Shown: positions 39,598 to 49,664, counted from the first letter of the stretch. The stretch: DNA of 64,000 nt from Paludibacter sp. (GCA_024710005.1 JANJVQ010000029.1:62001-126000); one strand, 5' to 3'. Numbers and translations: made by a program. The notes: a model not told the origin generated them from the letters alone.

Positions 39598-41365
39598 AAA
39601 AGGACACCGCTCCTCCTAACATGAAGTTGATGCCCTGCACTTCGTAACCATAGAACTGCTGATATTTGCTATTCAGCAGGTTGTTAAGTTTCGCGAATGC
39701 CGATAAAGTCCGGTTGAACGTATAGGTTGCACCCAGGTTCACATCTACTTTTGGATCCATCTTGAAGGGTTTGTTGCCCAGTTTAGCATATCTTTCGCCT
39801 TCGTAGAACAACTGGGCAGATGCGGTCAGGTTTTTATTGATCCTGACATCTGCACTAACATCAGCTTCGAGTTTAGGTTTCATCCATGCATGCAATTGCG
39901 TTTTTACATCCCAGGAATTATAAACACCCTTCAACTGGATGTTAACAGTGTTTTTAAAGTTGTAATTTGCCCTTACTCCTATTCTAAACAACCCGGCATC
40001 ACTATATACGGCATTGAAACGATTAGTAAACAAATAGGTCTGGTCACTAAAAACACCTATTTTTAAATAGCCCTTGTTTTCATAAAAATACTGATCAACA
40101 ATATACCTGTAATCCATAAAGGCATCCAGCAACAGGTTGTGCAACGGTTTCAGTTTAAAACCGAAATAGGTATTAATTGGCGTATAGGTATCTTTTACAC
40201 GCAGATCTGAGAATACATAAGGATTTTCCTCATAAATACTACTGAGTGTAGAAAGACTGAAATCGCCGGTGATACCACCGTAAACCGACAGCACTTTCGG
40301 CAATACCCGCCATTCGGCAGTTATATCGGGGGTCGGATTAAAGGGTCTGCCATGGATAAAAGAAAAGGCAGTTTTCACGCCGGCACGCAGAAACCAGTTA
40401 TCCCGTTCCATCAGGAAATAAGGATTCATGGAAAACACCGCGTAATAATCCCAGAAGTTTATCTTTGCGGTATCAGCTTCCTGATAAAACAAATTTGATA
40501 ATTCGAAGTCCATCCCGAACCTGTTTTCTCCAAGGGGATTACTGAAACCATATTTCATTTTCAGGATGCTCTCCTGTAAACCATTGTCCGACCGAAACAC
40601 ATCAAAAGCCATTTCAGCATTGTATTTTTTACCGGTGGCATTAGGCAGCGAACGGATACCCACATGCGCGTTGTAGCGCCAAAGCATATCGAAAAGCGGA
40701 CTGTTTGCCAGTTCGTCTAGTTTTACTGTTTGTGCTGAACGCGTAATCCGTTCTAAGTTCTGCTCTTTGTAATCAGGCTGTGATACGGGGAATGTAGAAG
40801 AAAAAGTTTTCAAATTCAGGGTATCACCATTTAATCCATAAAAGTTATTCCCGTAATAATTGAAATACTGATGCGAAAATCCCAGTCCGGCATACAAATC
40901 ATAACTGTTGAAATAGTGATTGTAACCCAGTTTAGCCTGACTGAAAGCATGTTTCTTTTCTCCAAAAGTACCCGTATGTTTCAGCAACAGGTCGAGCCTG
41001 TTTTTATCATTTTTGATAACCGGCAGAGCGATGTCACCCAGGGTGTTCCAATAATTACCGGCACCGAGGCGGATGAAGGCTTCATTCGATTCCTTTCTGC
41101 GCTGATGCAACACTTCTTCAGCAGAAAGCGTAACAATATTCTTTTCAAAAGGAAGCGGCTGATAGATTTCAGAATAGTCAACCCGTTCCTTGGTTGTATT
41201 CACCTGAAAGACTTCAGGAAGCGTGGTAATCTTACCGGCATCCTGTATAACAGGCTGAAATTCTCTTTCTATGGTTACGTTTCTGTCGGTTTGTTCCTGT
41301 GCAACAAGGGTGTTTAGCACTAAAACAGCAAACAGGATGGTCAGATATTTTTGAATGGTTGTCAT
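39596..41365 (-). CDS. Outer-membrane beta-barrel (TonB-dependent-receptor-like) protein
   Basis: ORF 589 aa, signal peptide, C-terminal beta-barrel ...LNNLLNSKYQQFYGYEVQGINFMLGGAVSF. Confidence 0.72.
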   Translation of the reverse strand: MTTIQKYLTILFAVLVLNTLVAQEQTDRNVTIEREFQPVIQDAGKITTLPEVFQVNTTKERVDYSEIYQPLPFEKNIVTLSAEEVLHQRRKESNEAFIRLGAGNYWNTLGDIALPVIKNDKNRLDLLLKHTGTFGEKKHAFSQAKLGYNHYFNSYDLYAGLGFSHQYFNYYGNNFYGLNGDTLNLKTFSSTFPVSQPDYKEQNLERITRSAQTVKLDELANSPLFDMLWRYNAHVGIRSLPNATGKKYNAEMAFDVFRSDNGLQESILKMKYGFSNPLGENRFGMDFELSNLFYQEADTAKINFWDYYAVFSMNPYFLMERDNWFLRAGVKTAFSFIHGRPFNPTPDITAEWRVLPKVLSVYGGITGDFSLSTLSSIYEENPYVFSDLRVKDTYTPINTYFGFKLKPLHNLLLDAFMDYRYIVDQYFYENKGYLKIGVFSDQTYLFTNRFNAVYSDAGLFRIGVRANYNFKNTVNIQLKGVYNSWDVKTQLHAWMKPKLEADVSADVRINKNLTASAQLFYEGERYAKLGNKPFKMDPKVDVNLGATYTFNRTLSAFAKLNNLLNSKYQQFYGYEVQGINFMLGGAVSF

Positions 41366-41407
41366 ATTTCGTTTGGCTTTTAGTTGAACCGAAAAAGGAC
41401 TGTCGGA

Positions 41408-44400
41408 TTAATTGATAACTTTTGATTTCTCTCGTTTAGATATGGCGCTCAGGCGCGTACTAATCATTTCCTGAATATCGTCGTTGGTCTTGTAGTTCCG
41501 CTGCAAACTCAACAGGTATTGTTTGGCCTGAAAGTCATTTTTTTGAGCAATGTATATATCGGACAACAACACAAACCCGCGAGCCAGCCAATACTGAAAG
41601 GGTGTATTCTTCTGGGCGAAATCAAGCACTTCTTTTTCCGCCGTAGCCAGACTTCCCTGCTGATAATAAACAAATGCCAACAGATATTTCGACTCTGCCC
41701 CAACGGCTGTACGGGTATCTTTCGATAGCATTTTCAAATCTTCCAAAGCCAGATTCGACTGGTTGGTCTCGATATATGCCTTGGCCCGGTTGTATTTTGC
41801 TTCATTCAGGATATCCGTGTTCGATTTGGGATCCGCGACGATTTCGTTTACTATATTTATGGTACGCTGGTAATTATTTAGCTGATAACTACAACGTAAA
41901 ATTCCCAATCGCGCGATATTCTTTTTCTCAGAAGACTGTGCAATCTTCTCGAATCGTTCGAAAAAGCCGAGTGATGCCTCATAATTCTTTTGATCATAAG
42001 TGATTTCTGCTGAACGCATCAGCGCTTCTTCGATATACTGATTTCCTTGAATCTTTAGCAATTGCTGATACTCAGTCAGCGCCGATGCAAAGTCTTTTGA
42101 ACGGTAATAACTGTCGGCAAGATAGTACTGAGCGCTGGTACAATACCTACCACCACTGCAATAGTTTTTCAGATACATATTGAAACCATTGATTGCCTGC
42201 GGATAAGAGCCATTCATATATTGCTTTTCAGCGGCGATATAACTGATGGAGTCTTCGTGGCTTACACTGATGCCCGACACTTTCATGTCGAGGGTACGGG
42301 CATAAGCCAGGTAAGTCGGGACGTCATTCAGTTCGATGTAGATGCCCTCCAGACTTTGCAACGCGGTGAAAGCCTCAACCGAACCCGGATAATTTGAGAT
42401 AACCGATTTATAGGCAGATATCGCTTCAGTGGATTTTTCCTGATTCTGGTAAATCATACCGATTTCGAGGGCGGCAACACGGGCAACCTGTGTATTGGGC
42501 AACAGCACCAACAGGCGACGATAGGTACTCAGGGCTTCATTTTCATTCCCAAGCATGATGTAAGCCCGTCCGATTTCATACAGCGCGTCATCCACATATT
42601 CTGAATTCGGGTAGGTATCGACCAAATCATTCAGCCGGGAAATTTTAGTTGTATATTTCTTTTGCAATCCGGCCACATATCCACTTTGGAACAACGCGTA
42701 ATCTCCGGTATTCGGACTCAGGTTGGTCGACCGGGCATAGAATATCTCGGCATTGCGAAAATCCCTTTCATAATAATAGCAATCACCGATGCGGTTCAGG
42801 GCATCCGCAAAAATGTCAGAAGTTTTATTCCGCTCCAGGTTGGTGTATTGCGTGAAGAAGTCTTTGGCCAACGAAAAACGTTGTTGTGAGAAATAGGCAT
42901 AACCCATGCTGTAATGTGCCGCCACGTAATTTTTACTATTTCTCACGTTGGAAGTATTGAAATAGGTCTTTAAGTCGTTGATGCTGTTATCGTGCATACC
43001 TAAGCGGTAATAACTCTCGGAGCGCCAGTAATAACTTTCAGCCACATAACTTCCTACAGGCAGCGTCTGAATCGAAAGCGTGAAATAATCCACAGCCTTG
43101 TTGAAATTCTGCTGCGCGAAAGCTTCGGTACCCAATTGATACAAGATATACTGTTTCGCTTCCAGGATTTTATCGTTGGGTTGCGCGATACGCTGAATCG
43201 ACTGATAAGCCACTTCGTAATTGTTGGTCGACATATATTCGAGCGCCAGGTAACTTTTCACCTTATTAGCTTCCCTGGAATTCGGGAATTCATTCAGGAA
43301 CTGTTCGAAAGCGCTGATTGATTCCCCGAAAGCAGCTGTTGTTTCGTAAGTTGTCAACGCGTAGTTCAGCAAGGCTTCTTCGCGCACCTGTTTGTTGAAA
43401 TTCGTACGCAAGGCAGCCTCGAACGCTAAGCGGGCATTGACTTTATCCTTGATTTTCACAAAAGCATTACCCATGTGGAGATAAGCGTTTTCCGTCATTT
43501 CATCCACTTCGGTGGTAACGCGCTGCAAATACGGAATCGCGGAGTTGAACCTGTTGGTACGGATATGTGCAATACCAAGGATATACAGATCTTTTCGTAA
43601 CACCTGTTGCGAAAGACTTTCATACCTTTTCAGGTAAGCAATTGCATCTTCAAAATTATTGGCGACATAAGCCACTTCCCCTTTGATACGATAAATTTCG
43701 GCATTGTCGGGATGGTTGGGATAATTGGTCATGATAAAATCACCCCTTTTATTCATTTCATTCAGATCACCTAAATGATAGTAAATCTGAAACAGATAGT
43801 AAGCTACTTTTTCTTTGTATCGTTCACTATTTTCCAGTCCCAGGAAATCGGGCAAAGCCGCGTTGTAATTATGCAGGGTATATTCGGCGTAGGCATAATA
43901 ATAGGTCGCTGCCTCCTTGTAATCCGAGTCCTTTTGTTTTAAGTCTTTGAAAATATCGAGCGCCTGATGAAAAGCGCCGGTTTCGAGGAGCGCATATCCT
44001 TTACAAAACAAAAAAACGATTAGTTCCCGCTGTCCGAAACGATTCGGGTTCACCTGATTAAAATAATCCAGTGCCGCCACATAATTCTTTTCTTCGTATA
44101 ACAGCGTACCGAGCATGCTATTCACCTTATCGAGGAAAGTCGTATACGGATGTTTCTTCAGGAAATTCTGAATCAGCATGAACGCGTTTTCCTGCCTGAG
44201 TTCGTAAGCATTGGCTACCATATAATATTCAGCCTCATGTCGCTGACCCGCCTGTATATTTTCAGCCGAATTGAGAAAAGACTCAAAACTCCGGTAAGAA
44301 GCTACATATTTTCGCTGGTCGTACAATTCCCGGCCTTGTTTAAACAGTAAATCGGAATTTGTAAAAACCAAAGTCTGTTGGGCATAGCCAACAGAAAATC

Positions 44401-44437
44401 CGCAAACAAGGAGCATGGATAATAAAAAATTCTTCAT
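41408..44437 (-). CDS. TPR-repeat secreted protein
   Basis: ORF 1009 aa, signal peptide, many TPR-like units (e.g. YYLADSYYRSKDFASALTEYQQLLKI). Confidence 0.85.
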   Translation of the reverse strand: MKNFLLSMLLVCGFSVGYAQQTLVFTNSDLLFKQGRELYDQRKYVASYRSFESFLNSAENIQAGQRHEAEYYMVANAYELRQENAFMLIQNFLKKHPYTTFLDKVNSMLGTLLYEEKNYVAALDYFNQVNPNRFGQRELIVFLFCKGYALLETGAFHQALDIFKDLKQKDSDYKEAATYYYAYAEYTLHNYNAALPDFLGLENSERYKEKVAYYLFQIYYHLGDLNEMNKRGDFIMTNYPNHPDNAEIYRIKGEVAYVANNFEDAIAYLKRYESLSQQVLRKDLYILGIAHIRTNRFNSAIPYLQRVTTEVDEMTENAYLHMGNAFVKIKDKVNARLAFEAALRTNFNKQVREEALLNYALTTYETTAAFGESISAFEQFLNEFPNSREANKVKSYLALEYMSTNNYEVAYQSIQRIAQPNDKILEAKQYILYQLGTEAFAQQNFNKAVDYFTLSIQTLPVGSYVAESYYWRSESYYRLGMHDNSINDLKTYFNTSNVRNSKNYVAAHYSMGYAYFSQQRFSLAKDFFTQYTNLERNKTSDIFADALNRIGDCYYYERDFRNAEIFYARSTNLSPNTGDYALFQSGYVAGLQKKYTTKISRLNDLVDTYPNSEYVDDALYEIGRAYIMLGNENEALSTYRRLLVLLPNTQVARVAALEIGMIYQNQEKSTEAISAYKSVISNYPGSVEAFTALQSLEGIYIELNDVPTYLAYARTLDMKVSGISVSHEDSISYIAAEKQYMNGSYPQAINGFNMYLKNYCSGGRYCTSAQYYLADSYYRSKDFASALTEYQQLLKIQGNQYIEEALMRSAEITYDQKNYEASLGFFERFEKIAQSSEKKNIARLGILRCSYQLNNYQRTINIVNEIVADPKSNTDILNEAKYNRAKAYIETNQSNLALEDLKMLSKDTRTAVGAESKYLLAFVYYQQGSLATAEKEVLDFAQKNTPFQYWLARGFVLLSDIYIAQKNDFQAKQYLLSLQRNYKTNDDIQEMISTRLSAISKREKSKVIN

Positions 44438-44464
44438 ACGCGTATCTTTTATCTTGTCATTGTA

Positions 44465-44989
44465 TCATATTCTTTTATATTCAGCCTTTAATCTTGTCAC
44501 AGCCCGCTGCATGGATAAAAACCCGAAGTTACTGACATCGACCTCATGAAGTGGCACAAAAAAACAGTCGGCCACATCATCGGCCGGCACCGGATTTACC
44601 TCCCCCACTTCAAAAAGAAAGAATATATCGAGCGTGGGCAAGGTCCAACCGCTGTAGGTATATTCATTCGGTTCAGTAAAAAGACAAGTTCCTGCATCAA
44701 CTTTCATGCCTAACTCTTCCTGAATTTCCCGGACAACTGCCTGTTCGGCCGTTTCATAGTCATCGACAAACCCGCCCGGCAGGTCCCATTTCCCTTTTGA
44801 AGGTTCATTACCCCGCACACAAACCAACAGTTCGCCCTTCGGATTAAGAATAAAGGCTCCGACTGCTGCTGAGGGGTTGACATACATGATGAAACCGCAA
44901 CGGTTACAACGTTTCGACTTCACGTTGTGCTGCACAAAATCATCAGATCCACATACCGGACAGAATCGGAACAAACGGTCAAATTTCAT
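44465..44989 (-). CDS. NUDIX hydrolase with N-terminal zinc ribbon
   Basis: ORF 174 aa; CPVCGSDDF..CNRCG and GGFVDDYETAEQAVVREIQEELG. Confidence 0.9.
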   Translation of the reverse strand: MKFDRLFRFCPVCGSDDFVQHNVKSKRCNRCGFIMYVNPSAAVGAFILNPKGELLVCVRGNEPSKGKWDLPGGFVDDYETAEQAVVREIQEELGMKVDAGTCLFTEPNEYTYSGWTLPTLDIFFLFEVGEVNPVPADDVADCFFVPLHEVDVSNFGFLSMQRAVTRLKAEYKRI

Positions 44990-45058
44990 AAATCATAATC
45001 TTTCCCGCAAATTTACATGAATTTATTCATTTTTGTCCTATAACCGATTAATAATTCG

Positions 45059-45172
45059 AATCCCCGGGTGAAACCAATCTAATCCCCCGGGTAAAACCTA
45101 TCTAATCCCCTCTCTATTATCCCCGGGTTAAAACCTATCTAATCCCCCGGGTTAAAACCCGGGGCTATTGAT
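45059..45172. repeat. CCCCGGGT repeat array (22/23-bp units)
   Basis: aatccccgggtgaaaccaatct / aatcccccgggtaaaacctatct / ...ccccgggttaaaacctatct / aatcccccgggttaaaacccgggg. Confidence 0.7.
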
Positions 45173-45182
45173 GGGATTATTA

Positions 45183-45202
45183 GGGCGCAAGCATTGCGCC
45201 CC
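45183..45202. repeat. gggcgcaagcattgcgcccc palindrome
   Basis: GGGCGCAA-gca-TTGCGCCC. Confidence 0.65.
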
Positions 45203-45288
45203 TACGTTTTCCGCTTTCCGCTTTCCGTTCTCCGCTAATTGTTAATAACTTTTCACTTAAAGTGTTTATTTTATTACAATTAATAGCG

Positions 45289-45296
45289 TATTTTTG
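45289..45296 (+). promoter_or_regulatory. Candidate -7 box TATTTTTG upstream of the TPR gene
   Basis: Matches TAnnTTTG and overlaps the track-called TTG start, favouring ATG 45312. Confidence 0.5.
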
Positions 45297-45311
45297 CAAA
45301 AAACGTGGAAC

Positions 45312-46673
45312 ATGAGTCGCAAACTACCTTATAGTCCGGAAGATGACTCCGGCGAAATTGTAAAACGATACGAGGCTTTCCTTTCCAACAGAGGCGTTTC
45401 AGGCTATTTTGATGTGGAAGAAATGGAAAGCATCGTTGATTATTACCTGCGAAAAGGCCGCACCCGGGAAAGTTCCAAAGCACTGGAATTTGGCTTCAGA
45501 CTGCACCCTAACAGCACTGCGCTGATGTCGAAGAGAGCCAAAATATACCTCGCTACCGGCGACACGAAAAAAGCATTCAACATACTCGAGTCGTTGAGCG
45601 AACAGGGAGATTACGAAGTCATGCTCCTTAAAATTGACGCGCTAATCAGACTCGAAAGAAGTAAAGAAGCCCATGCCTTGTGTGAAAAGCTGATTGAATC
45701 GGAGAAAAGTGACGTTGACAATGTATGCCTTGATATAGCCTATATTTTTCTGGCACAGTTTGATACCGTTTCGGCCTACAAATACCTCCGCATTGGCGAG
45801 ATATTCAACCCCTTAAACGAAGAACTGCTCTTCGAGCTGGCTTTTTGTTACGAGCAAATCGACGAAATTGAGAAGGCAATTGCCACCTACAATAAGATAA
45901 TCCGGAAAGACCCTTATGCTGCCGAGGCCTGGTTTAATTTGGGGCAGATCCACTTTACCAGACAGGATTTCCAGCAAGCGCTGGAAGCCTACGATTACGC
46001 ACGGGTGATTCGTCCCGAGGATTCCTTGTCCTGCCTGCAAAAGGCGCATACACATTTTCAGCTGCAACAATATCAGGAGGCGTTGGAAGAATATCAAACT
46101 TACGAGGCCATGGCGGCTGAAAACTGGCAAACCTATCTTTTCATCGGAGAGTGTTATGAAAGGATGGAGCAATATACGGAAGCCATCGTGTATTACCAAA
46201 AGTCATTAGCCGAAAACGAAGAAAATTTCGAAGCGTTGACGGGCATAGCCATTTGCATGCTTGAGCAGGAATTGTTCGCGGAAAGTATTCCTTTACTCGA
46301 ACGGGCTATCAAGTTGAACGACACGGCACCTGACGCCTGGGTTTATCTGGCGGAAGCACTGACCGGCATCGACGACACGGCCGGGGCACTGATTGCTTAT
46401 TTGAATTCCATCAATCTCGACGCCAACCAACCGGACACGCTGATGGCTATTGGTAACATCTTCATGGAACAGTCCGAGTTCGAGCTGGCGTTGAAATATT
46501 ACAAGGAGGCGCTGCAGTGTGATGAACACCACGAACTGGAGAACATACACCTGTTCATGGCAGTTGCCTATCATCATACCGGAGACTACCTCGCATCGCA
46601 GGAATCGTTAAAAAAAGCAACAAACGAAAACTTAGACGCGTTGAAATTGTTTTTGGATTTGTGTCCTGAATAG
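45312..46673 (+). CDS. TPR-repeat protein
   Basis: ATG at 45312 (MSRKLPYSPEDD); repeated TPR units. Confidence 0.88.
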   Translation: MSRKLPYSPEDDSGEIVKRYEAFLSNRGVSGYFDVEEMESIVDYYLRKGRTRESSKALEFGFRLHPNSTALMSKRAKIYLATGDTKKAFNILESLSEQGDYEVMLLKIDALIRLERSKEAHALCEKLIESEKSDVDNVCLDIAYIFLAQFDTVSAYKYLRIGEIFNPLNEELLFELAFCYEQIDEIEKAIATYNKIIRKDPYAAEAWFNLGQIHFTRQDFQQALEAYDYARVIRPEDSLSCLQKAHTHFQLQQYQEALEEYQTYEAMAAENWQTYLFIGECYERMEQYTEAIVYYQKSLAENEENFEALTGIAICMLEQELFAESIPLLERAIKLNDTAPDAWVYLAEALTGIDDTAGALIAYLNSINLDANQPDTLMAIGNIFMEQSEFELALKYYKEALQCDEHHELENIHLFMAVAYHHTGDYLASQESLKKATNENLDALKLFLDLCPE

Positions 46674-46676
46674 AAA

Positions 46677-46704
46677 GTAGAGACGCACGATCGTGCGTCT
46701 CTAC
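46677..46704. repeat. Perfect 28-bp palindrome
   Basis: gtagagacgcacgatcgtgcgtctctac equals its own reverse complement. Confidence 0.9.
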
Positions 46705-46731
46705 AACAACAAACAACAACATCAATAAATA

Positions 46732-47439
46732 ATGAAAAAAATATTTGCAATTCTTTTTTTGAGCATTTTTAGTTTGGGTTTATTTGCCGCCGAGCCGGCA
46801 GAACCTGAGAATTTATCTATCATCAAGCAGGTTGAGCATTGGTACGAGCAGAACATGAATTACTTCACCATCACCCTGTTGATGACGGTCGAAAGCTCAT
46901 TTATCCCTTTTCCTTCCGAAGTGGTTATTCCGCCTGCAGCTTATATCGCGAGTAAAGAAGGCAGTCACCTGAATATATTTCTCGTCGTGCTTTTCGGTAC
47001 CCTGGGAGCCTTGTTGGGTGCATACATCAACTATGCGCTGGCTTACTTCCTCGGGCGACCGCTGTTACATAAATTTGCCGACAGCAAAATCGGACACTTG
47101 TTGCTGCTGAGTTCTGAAAAGGTGCAGAAAGCGGAAGATTATTTTCAAACCCATGGAAAAACGGCCACTTTCGTTGGCAGGTTGATCCCCGGCATCCGGC
47201 AACTCATTTCGCTTCCTGCCGGTTTAGCAAAAATGAATCTACTGACATTCAGCTTGTTTACCTTTTTGGGAGCCGGCATCTGGAATGCCATCCTGGCTTT
47301 TCTGGGTTATATTGCTCAGGGACAGTCGGACTTAATCGATTTGTATTCCCATGAAATCGGATATGGAATTATGGGTATTGTACTAATCGTCGGAGCATTT
47401 TACATCTACAAATTCATCCGTAAAAAGCATAAAAAATGA
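46732..47439 (+). CDS. DedA family membrane protein
   Basis: ORF 235 aa; ESSFIPFPSEVVIPPAAY, GRLIPGIRQLISLPAGLAKMN. Confidence 0.92.
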   Translation: MKKIFAILFLSIFSLGLFAAEPAEPENLSIIKQVEHWYEQNMNYFTITLLMTVESSFIPFPSEVVIPPAAYIASKEGSHLNIFLVVLFGTLGALLGAYINYALAYFLGRPLLHKFADSKIGHLLLLSSEKVQKAEDYFQTHGKTATFVGRLIPGIRQLISLPAGLAKMNLLTFSLFTFLGAGIWNAILAFLGYIAQGQSDLIDLYSHEIGYGIMGIVLIVGAFYIYKFIRKKHKK

Positions 47440-48173
47440 GGTATTTCGGTTTAATCGGTTATCCGTTGGGACACTCGTTTTCGCAGCGCTATTTCTCGGC
47501 CTATTTCAAAGAAGAAGGCATTGCGGCGCAATACGACTTATACCCGCTGGAAAATATCGATGCTTTTCCGGACTTGATAAACCGGGTAGAACTCACAGGC
47601 CTCAACGTAACGATTCCCTACAAACAACAAGTGATTCCTTTTTTAGATGAGCTGGATGCCACGGCTTCGGAAATCGGGGCTGTGAATGTGATAAAATTTA
47701 TACGGGAAAAGGATAAAACCAAGCTGAAAGGGTATAACTCGGATGCCATCGGATTTGAAAACGCCATCAAACCATTTATCCAATCCCATCACAGCAAAGC
47801 CCTGATTTTGGGTACCGGCGGCGCCTCGAAAGCGGTTTGGTACACCCTGAATAAACTGGGGTTGCAAACAAGGTACGTATCCCGGAATGCTTCAGAGGGC
47901 ATCTTAAGTTATGCTGATTTGAATGAGGAGATAATAGCAGAAAATCTATTAATCGTCAACACAACGCCCTTAGGTATGCATCCCAAAACAGAAGCTTGTC
48001 CAGATATACCCTATCATCTGCTGACATCGAAACACTTGCTTTACGACGTCATCTATCATCCGGAAGAAACGCTCTTCATGAAAAAAGGGAAAGAAAACGG
48101 CGCTGTAACGGTCAATGGTCTCGAAATGCTGCACGGACAAGCCATCGCTGCCTGGCAAATATGGAATGAGTGA
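47436..48173 (+). CDS. aroE: Shikimate dehydrogenase
   Basis: ORF 245 aa; GLIGYPLGHSFSQRYF, LNVTIPYKQQVIPFLD, LGTGGASKAVWYTL. Confidence 0.93.
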   Translation: MRYFGLIGYPLGHSFSQRYFSAYFKEEGIAAQYDLYPLENIDAFPDLINRVELTGLNVTIPYKQQVIPFLDELDATASEIGAVNVIKFIREKDKTKLKGYNSDAIGFENAIKPFIQSHHSKALILGTGGASKAVWYTLNKLGLQTRYVSRNASEGILSYADLNEEIIAENLLIVNTTPLGMHPKTEACPDIPYHLLTSKHLLYDVIYHPEETLFMKKGKENGAVTVNGLEMLHGQAIAAWQIWNE

Positions 48174-48192
48174 ACATCAAAAACACAACGAT

Positions 48193-49305
48193 ATGATTGA
48201 ATTTAAAACGCCTTACACATTCGACAAAGTAGTCAGACTACTCATCGGGCTTACCATCATCGTATTGATTTTCCTTTTGTTCAAAAGACTGAGCGCCGTA
48301 CTCACTCCTTTCTTCATCGGATGGCTGATTGCTTATCTGCTGCATCCGATTGTAAAATTCTTTCAATATAAACTGAAGTTCAAAAGTCGCATTCTCTCCA
48401 TCATCACGACCCTGCTCCTGTTTTTCGGTAGCATCACGGGGGTCATTATGTTACTCATTCCCCAGATTTCAAAAGAAGTATCGAAGGTATCCGTGCTGAT
48501 TCAAAACTTCACCCAGAATTTCAATGTCGACAGCGTATTGCCGATTGCCTGGCAGAATGCCATCGTGGAATACTTTTCCAGCATTGATGTGGTGGCGCTG
48601 ATTAACAATCCGAACATCATGGAAGTTGTCCGGAAAGTAGCCCCGCAACTTTGGAGTTTACTCAACGGGTCGCTCAGCTTTGTGCTCGGTTTGATGGTTA
48701 TTGTCATCATCCTGCTTTATCTTATTTTCATCCTGAAAGATTATGAGAAGATAACGGACTCAATTCCACAAATTATTCCTAAGAACTACCGCGGACTTGT
48801 CACCGGCATTTTCGATGACATCGAAGCAGGGATGAACCGTTATTTCAGGGGACAGGCACTGATTGCCCTGATCGTGGGCATTCTATTCACGATTGGATTT
48901 CTGATTATCGGGCTCCCGATGGCCATCGTATTCGGTATATTTGTCGGCATCCTCAACCTGGTGCCTTACCTGCAAACCGTCGCCATCGTGCCGGGTATGT
49001 TCCTCTTCATTCTGAAAGCTTCCGAGCCCGGCCATTCCTTGGGAGGCGTTTTACTCAGCGTGCTGATCGTATTCCTGATTGTCCAGTCGTTCCAGGACCT
49101 GGTGCTGGTTCCGAAAATCATGGGCAAGGTAACCGGACTGAAACCGGCTGTCATCCTCCTGTCATTGTCCGTTTGGGGTTCCCTGATGGGCATCATCGGC
49201 ATGATCATCGCGCTGCCGTTAACCACCCTGATTATTTCCTATTACAAAAGATGGGTGTTGGGGAGCGGAGAAGCGGGGGCGCAAGCGCAAGCGGAAAGCG
49301 AATAA
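48193..49305 (+). CDS. AI-2E family transporter
   Basis: Track ORF begins 48115; ATG at 48193 (MIEFKTPYTFDK) avoids most of the aroE overlap; multi-TM, GILNLVPYLQTVAIVPG. Confidence 0.9.
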   Translation: MIEFKTPYTFDKVVRLLIGLTIIVLIFLLFKRLSAVLTPFFIGWLIAYLLHPIVKFFQYKLKFKSRILSIITTLLLFFGSITGVIMLLIPQISKEVSKVSVLIQNFTQNFNVDSVLPIAWQNAIVEYFSSIDVVALINNPNIMEVVRKVAPQLWSLLNGSLSFVLGLMVIVIILLYLIFILKDYEKITDSIPQIIPKNYRGLVTGIFDDIEAGMNRYFRGQALIALIVGILFTIGFLIIGLPMAIVFGIFVGILNLVPYLQTVAIVPGMFLFILKASEPGHSLGGVLLSVLIVFLIVQSFQDLVLVPKIMGKVTGLKPAVILLSLSVWGSLMGIIGMIIALPLTTLIISYYKRWVLGSGEAGAQAQAESE

Positions 49306-49353
49306 CGAATAGCTAATAGCGGAAAACTGAAAACTAAAAACGGAGAGCGGATG
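49291..49353. repeat. Heptanucleotide array overlapping the 3' end of the AI-2E transporter gene
   Basis: gcggaaa gcgaata acgaata gctaata gcggaaa actgaaa actaaaa acggaga gcggatg. Confidence 0.8.
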
Positions 49354-49367
49354 ACTTCCTTTGTTCG

Positions 49368-49521
49368 GCACATCAGGCATGTAGGAGATTTACATCGGCG
49401 ATGCACAACAATTACATCGGTGATGTACGGGTCTTGCATCGGGCATGTGCAATCGGTGCATCTACGATGTACAATCAGTACATCGTAGATGTGAAAGTTG
49501 TACATCGTTTATTTGTGGACC
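49368..49521. repeat. 22-bp tandem array of palindromic units (seven units)
   Basis: Units start 49368, 49390, 49412, 49434, 49456, 49478, 49500, e.g. ttacatcggtgatgtacgggtc; five or six carry a RCATC..GATGT-like dyad, plus a ~6-nt variable spacer. Confidence 0.85.
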
Positions 49522-49664
49522 AAAGTGTTAGCTACTTTTTTGAAAATAGGGCGAGATGCAACACCAAACAGGGCGAGAAAAAATTTAATTACGGCGGACA
49601 TTAATCGTCGTTCGGTGCTAACTGATTTATTTTGCGCTTGATTGGTCATTTATCCAAACCTACA

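Noticed and set aside
45294-45311. TTG start of the TPR gene as called in the ORF track
   Set aside because: It overlaps a good TAnnTTTG -7 box; ATG at 45312 is more plausible.
49368-49521. CRISPR array
   Set aside because: 22-bp period with ~6-nt spacers, repeats themselves vary, and no cas genes are present.
49242-49604. ORFs translated from the 22-bp repeat array (MYNFHIYDVLIVHRRC..., MHNNYIGDVRVLHRA...)
   Set aside because: Low-complexity translations of the repeat with no supporting start context or homology signal.
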